Source: Dethiosulfatibacter aminovorans DSM 17477 (GTDB lineage Bacteria; Bacillota; Clostridia; Tissierellales; Dethiosulfatibacteraceae). From it: a stretch of DNA of 64,000 nt. The stretch covers positions 1 to 64,000 of the forward strand of contig NZ_FQZL01000009.1 in the NCBI RefSeq assembly GCF_900142005.1. The letters run 5' to 3'. Numbering within the stretch: position 1 is the stretch's first letter; each line of letters begins with the position of its first letter. The notes under the pieces were generated by a model. That model had not been told where the DNA came from. It saw only the letters and a program-made list of their open reading frames with translations, and ran no database searches. Positions 62,926 to 64,000 of this stretch are shown piece by piece. The position numbers were made by a program, and so were the translations under genes.

Positions 62926-63240
62926 TTAAAGTTTTGGTGTCAATATTTTATTGTTAATCAAGTGGTTAGTGTCTGTCCAGTTGCCGCTGGCCGAAATGCA
63001 AATACGGTCTTCGGATGCAATCTTTAATTTAAGACTGGAGGAACGGGGTAGAATTTGTCCGTTCAGGAATATATTCACCTCGTCACTTAGCTTGCCATGG
63101 TTGTATACCTTTTTGTAGAACATTATTCCAAATTCCGAACATAAATGATTAAGCAAATCTTTCATGGTGCCATTCATTTCAATAGTCTCAACCTGCTTGT
63201 GTGTAAGCTCTCTAATGAAATTGACATATCTGACTTCCAT
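62926..63240 (-). CDS. MoaD/ThiS-like beta-grasp protein without terminal GG
   Basis: The 104-residue protein has the ubiquitin-like sulfur-carrier pattern: MEVRYVNFIRELTHKQVE, a middle MKDLLNHLCSEFG, VNIFLNGQ and LKIASEDRICI. Sulfur carriers end in Gly-Gly, but this one has SASGNWTDTNHLINNKI and further residues after the last strand, so it could not be thiocarboxylated in the normal way. AAAGGAG precedes the ATG. Its role is unknown. It is a lone minus-strand gene between asd and cysK. Confidence 0.7.
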   Translation of the reverse strand: MEVRYVNFIRELTHKQVETIEMNGTMKDLLNHLCSEFGIMFYKKVYNHGKLSDEVNIFLNGQILPRSSSLKLKIASEDRICISASGNWTDTNHLINNKILTPKL

Positions 63241-63424
63241 TTCAAAATCTCCTTTCGTTTTAGGTTTAAGTTCTTTATCCGTTGTTATTATAGTCCTTTA
63301 AAAGTGAACTTTCAAGACGGGTATATGTTTTTTTTGAATAAATTTGATACAAATCCATTGACAAATGTGGAAAAATTGAGTAAAATGATAAAAACCAAGT
63401 AAATCAGTAGGAATTACATTGAAG

Positions 63425-63656
63425 AAGGAAAGTAGCATATAATGAAGTTTTAAGAGAGAGCATCATAGCTGGGAGATGCTTAATGGATTGTATGTGAAGT
63501 GCCCTTTGGAGTAGTGCACCGAATACAGTAGGCTGCACCGTGATTCGCACGTTACAGCGATACGGCATGAATGTGCCGGACTAAGAGGGTTTTTCCAATT
63601 AGAGTGGAACCGCGAATATACTTCGTCTCTAGCAGTAGACGAGGTTTTTTTGTTTT
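63425..63656 (+). promoter_or_regulatory. T-box riboswitch, probably cysteine type
   Basis: The T-box AGAGTGGAACCGCG is at 63601-63614. A terminator pairs CTTCGTCT with AGACGAGG (63621-63644) and ends in seven T. The likely specifier is TGC (63500-63502, context GAAG-TGC-CC), matching the cysK-like gene. The base after it is C, where a purine is usual, so the specifier is less certain than in the other three leaders. Confidence 0.85.
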
Positions 63657-63679
63657 TTGAAAGTAGAAAGGAGATATGA

Positions 63680-64000
63680 ATGATAATTAGAGACTCACTG
63701 AAACTCATCGGCAATACGCCAACGTACAAGATGAAAGACAGCAACATATATGTAAAGCTTGAAAAATTCAATGCAGGAGGAAGCATCAAGGACCGGGCGG
63801 CACTGGGAATGATAGAAGATGCTGAAAGAAGAGGAATATTGAAAGAGGACAGCGTCCTTGTGGAAGCGACAAGTGGTAATACAGGGATTGCAATTGCAAT
63901 GATAGGAAAACTTAAGGGATACAAGGTAATCATTGTGATGCCCGACTCAATGAGTGAAGAAAGAAGAAGGATAATCCAGTCTTATGGTGCAGAGCTTATT
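63680..64000 (+). CDS. cysK: Cysteine synthase, 5' part (runs off the window)
   Basis: ATG 63680, with AAAGGAG seven bases upstream, opens a frame that is still open at the window end (107 codons). The PLP-dependent fold type II start is clear: LKLIGNTPTYK, the PLP lysine region FNAGGSIKDRAA and the substrate loop EATSGNTGIAIA. It makes cysteine from O-acetylserine and sulfide. It is controlled by the upstream T-box. The ATG at 63676 is out of frame and stops at once. A cystathionine beta-synthase-like role cannot be excluded from this part alone. Confidence 0.92.
   Translation, partial: MIIRDSLKLIGNTPTYKMKDSNIYVKLEKFNAGGSIKDRAALGMIEDAERRGILKEDSVLVEATSGNTGIAIAMIGKLKGYKVIIVMPDSMSEERRRIIQSYGAELI

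Noticed and set aside
1..64000. CRISPR arrays, prophage, rRNA and tRNA genes
   Set aside because: I saw no regularly spaced identical repeats, phage structural genes, rRNA stretches or tRNA cloverleaves in the window.

Overview
The window reads as a piece of chromosome from a low-GC, anaerobic, amino-acid-fermenting Firmicute (Clostridia or Tissierellia type). The grounds are a complete coenzyme-B12 glutamate mutase and methylaspartase cluster, four T-box leaders, a guanine riboswitch and a PyrR-type attenuator, AGGAGG ribosome binding sites, and an archaeal-type prolyl-tRNA synthetase. A species cannot be named from the sequence alone.

Layout. 1-2000: an IS3-family insertion sequence whose right end cuts into a CPBP membrane protease gene. 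2070-3720: an XRE-cupin regulator divergent from a GntR regulator that carries a frameshift. 4032-12371: glmS-glmL-glmE-mal-citD-citE-citF-citC, which should turn glutamate into methylaspartate, mesaconate, and (after a hydration step not encoded here) acetate plus pyruvate; a promoter with a palindrome at its start site precedes it. 12384-18557: T-box/trpS, a gap gene of the NADP-accepting (gluconeogenic) kind, and T-box/small membrane protein/valS. 18743-22872: patatin phospholipase, PHP phosphatase and a membrane-anchored amidohydrolase. 22940-34291: the purine operon purL-E-C-F-M-N-H-D. 34356-37099: an SLH-domain protein and two tandem DegV proteins. 37130-42701: guanine riboswitch, xpt and a BMP-type nucleoside ABC transporter whose ATPase gene is frameshifted. 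42828-46276: NYN-LOTUS protein, DUF218 protein, murI, flavoprotein and a double CDGSH protein. 46404-50673 (minus strand): PyrR-attenuated uracil permease, a nucleotidase-like protein and a PAS-GGDEF protein. 50842-55917: flavin reductase, radA, carD, PIN-TRAM protein, ispD, ispF. 55945-59594: T-box/proS followed by a second, degenerate bacterial-type ProRS that keeps its editing domain. 59691-64000: a DUF4015 lipoprotein, asd, a MoaD/ThiS-like protein, and a T-box with the start of cysK.

The parts fit a peptide and amino-acid scavenger: glutamate is the energy source, gap can run toward sugars, purines are both made and salvaged, and aminoacyl-tRNA synthetases and cysteine synthesis are controlled by tRNA charging.

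The most unusual signals are two dispersed intergenic repeat families. R2 (four copies at 18553, 27272, 56178 and 56310) has a conserved core between long arms whose sequence differs in every copy yet is self-complementary within each copy. R1 (copies at 15316, 27305, 35017, 37366 and a remnant at 48458) has a three-hairpin plan; one R1 copy is nested inside an R2 copy, so R1 has moved. The tandem pair of an editing-free ProRS and a catalytically degenerate ProRS with an editing domain is the best protein-level candidate for an undescribed system. Two genes are each broken by one missing A in an A-run, and the IS3 frame relation fits the same defect, so some pseudogene calls may be sequencing artefacts.
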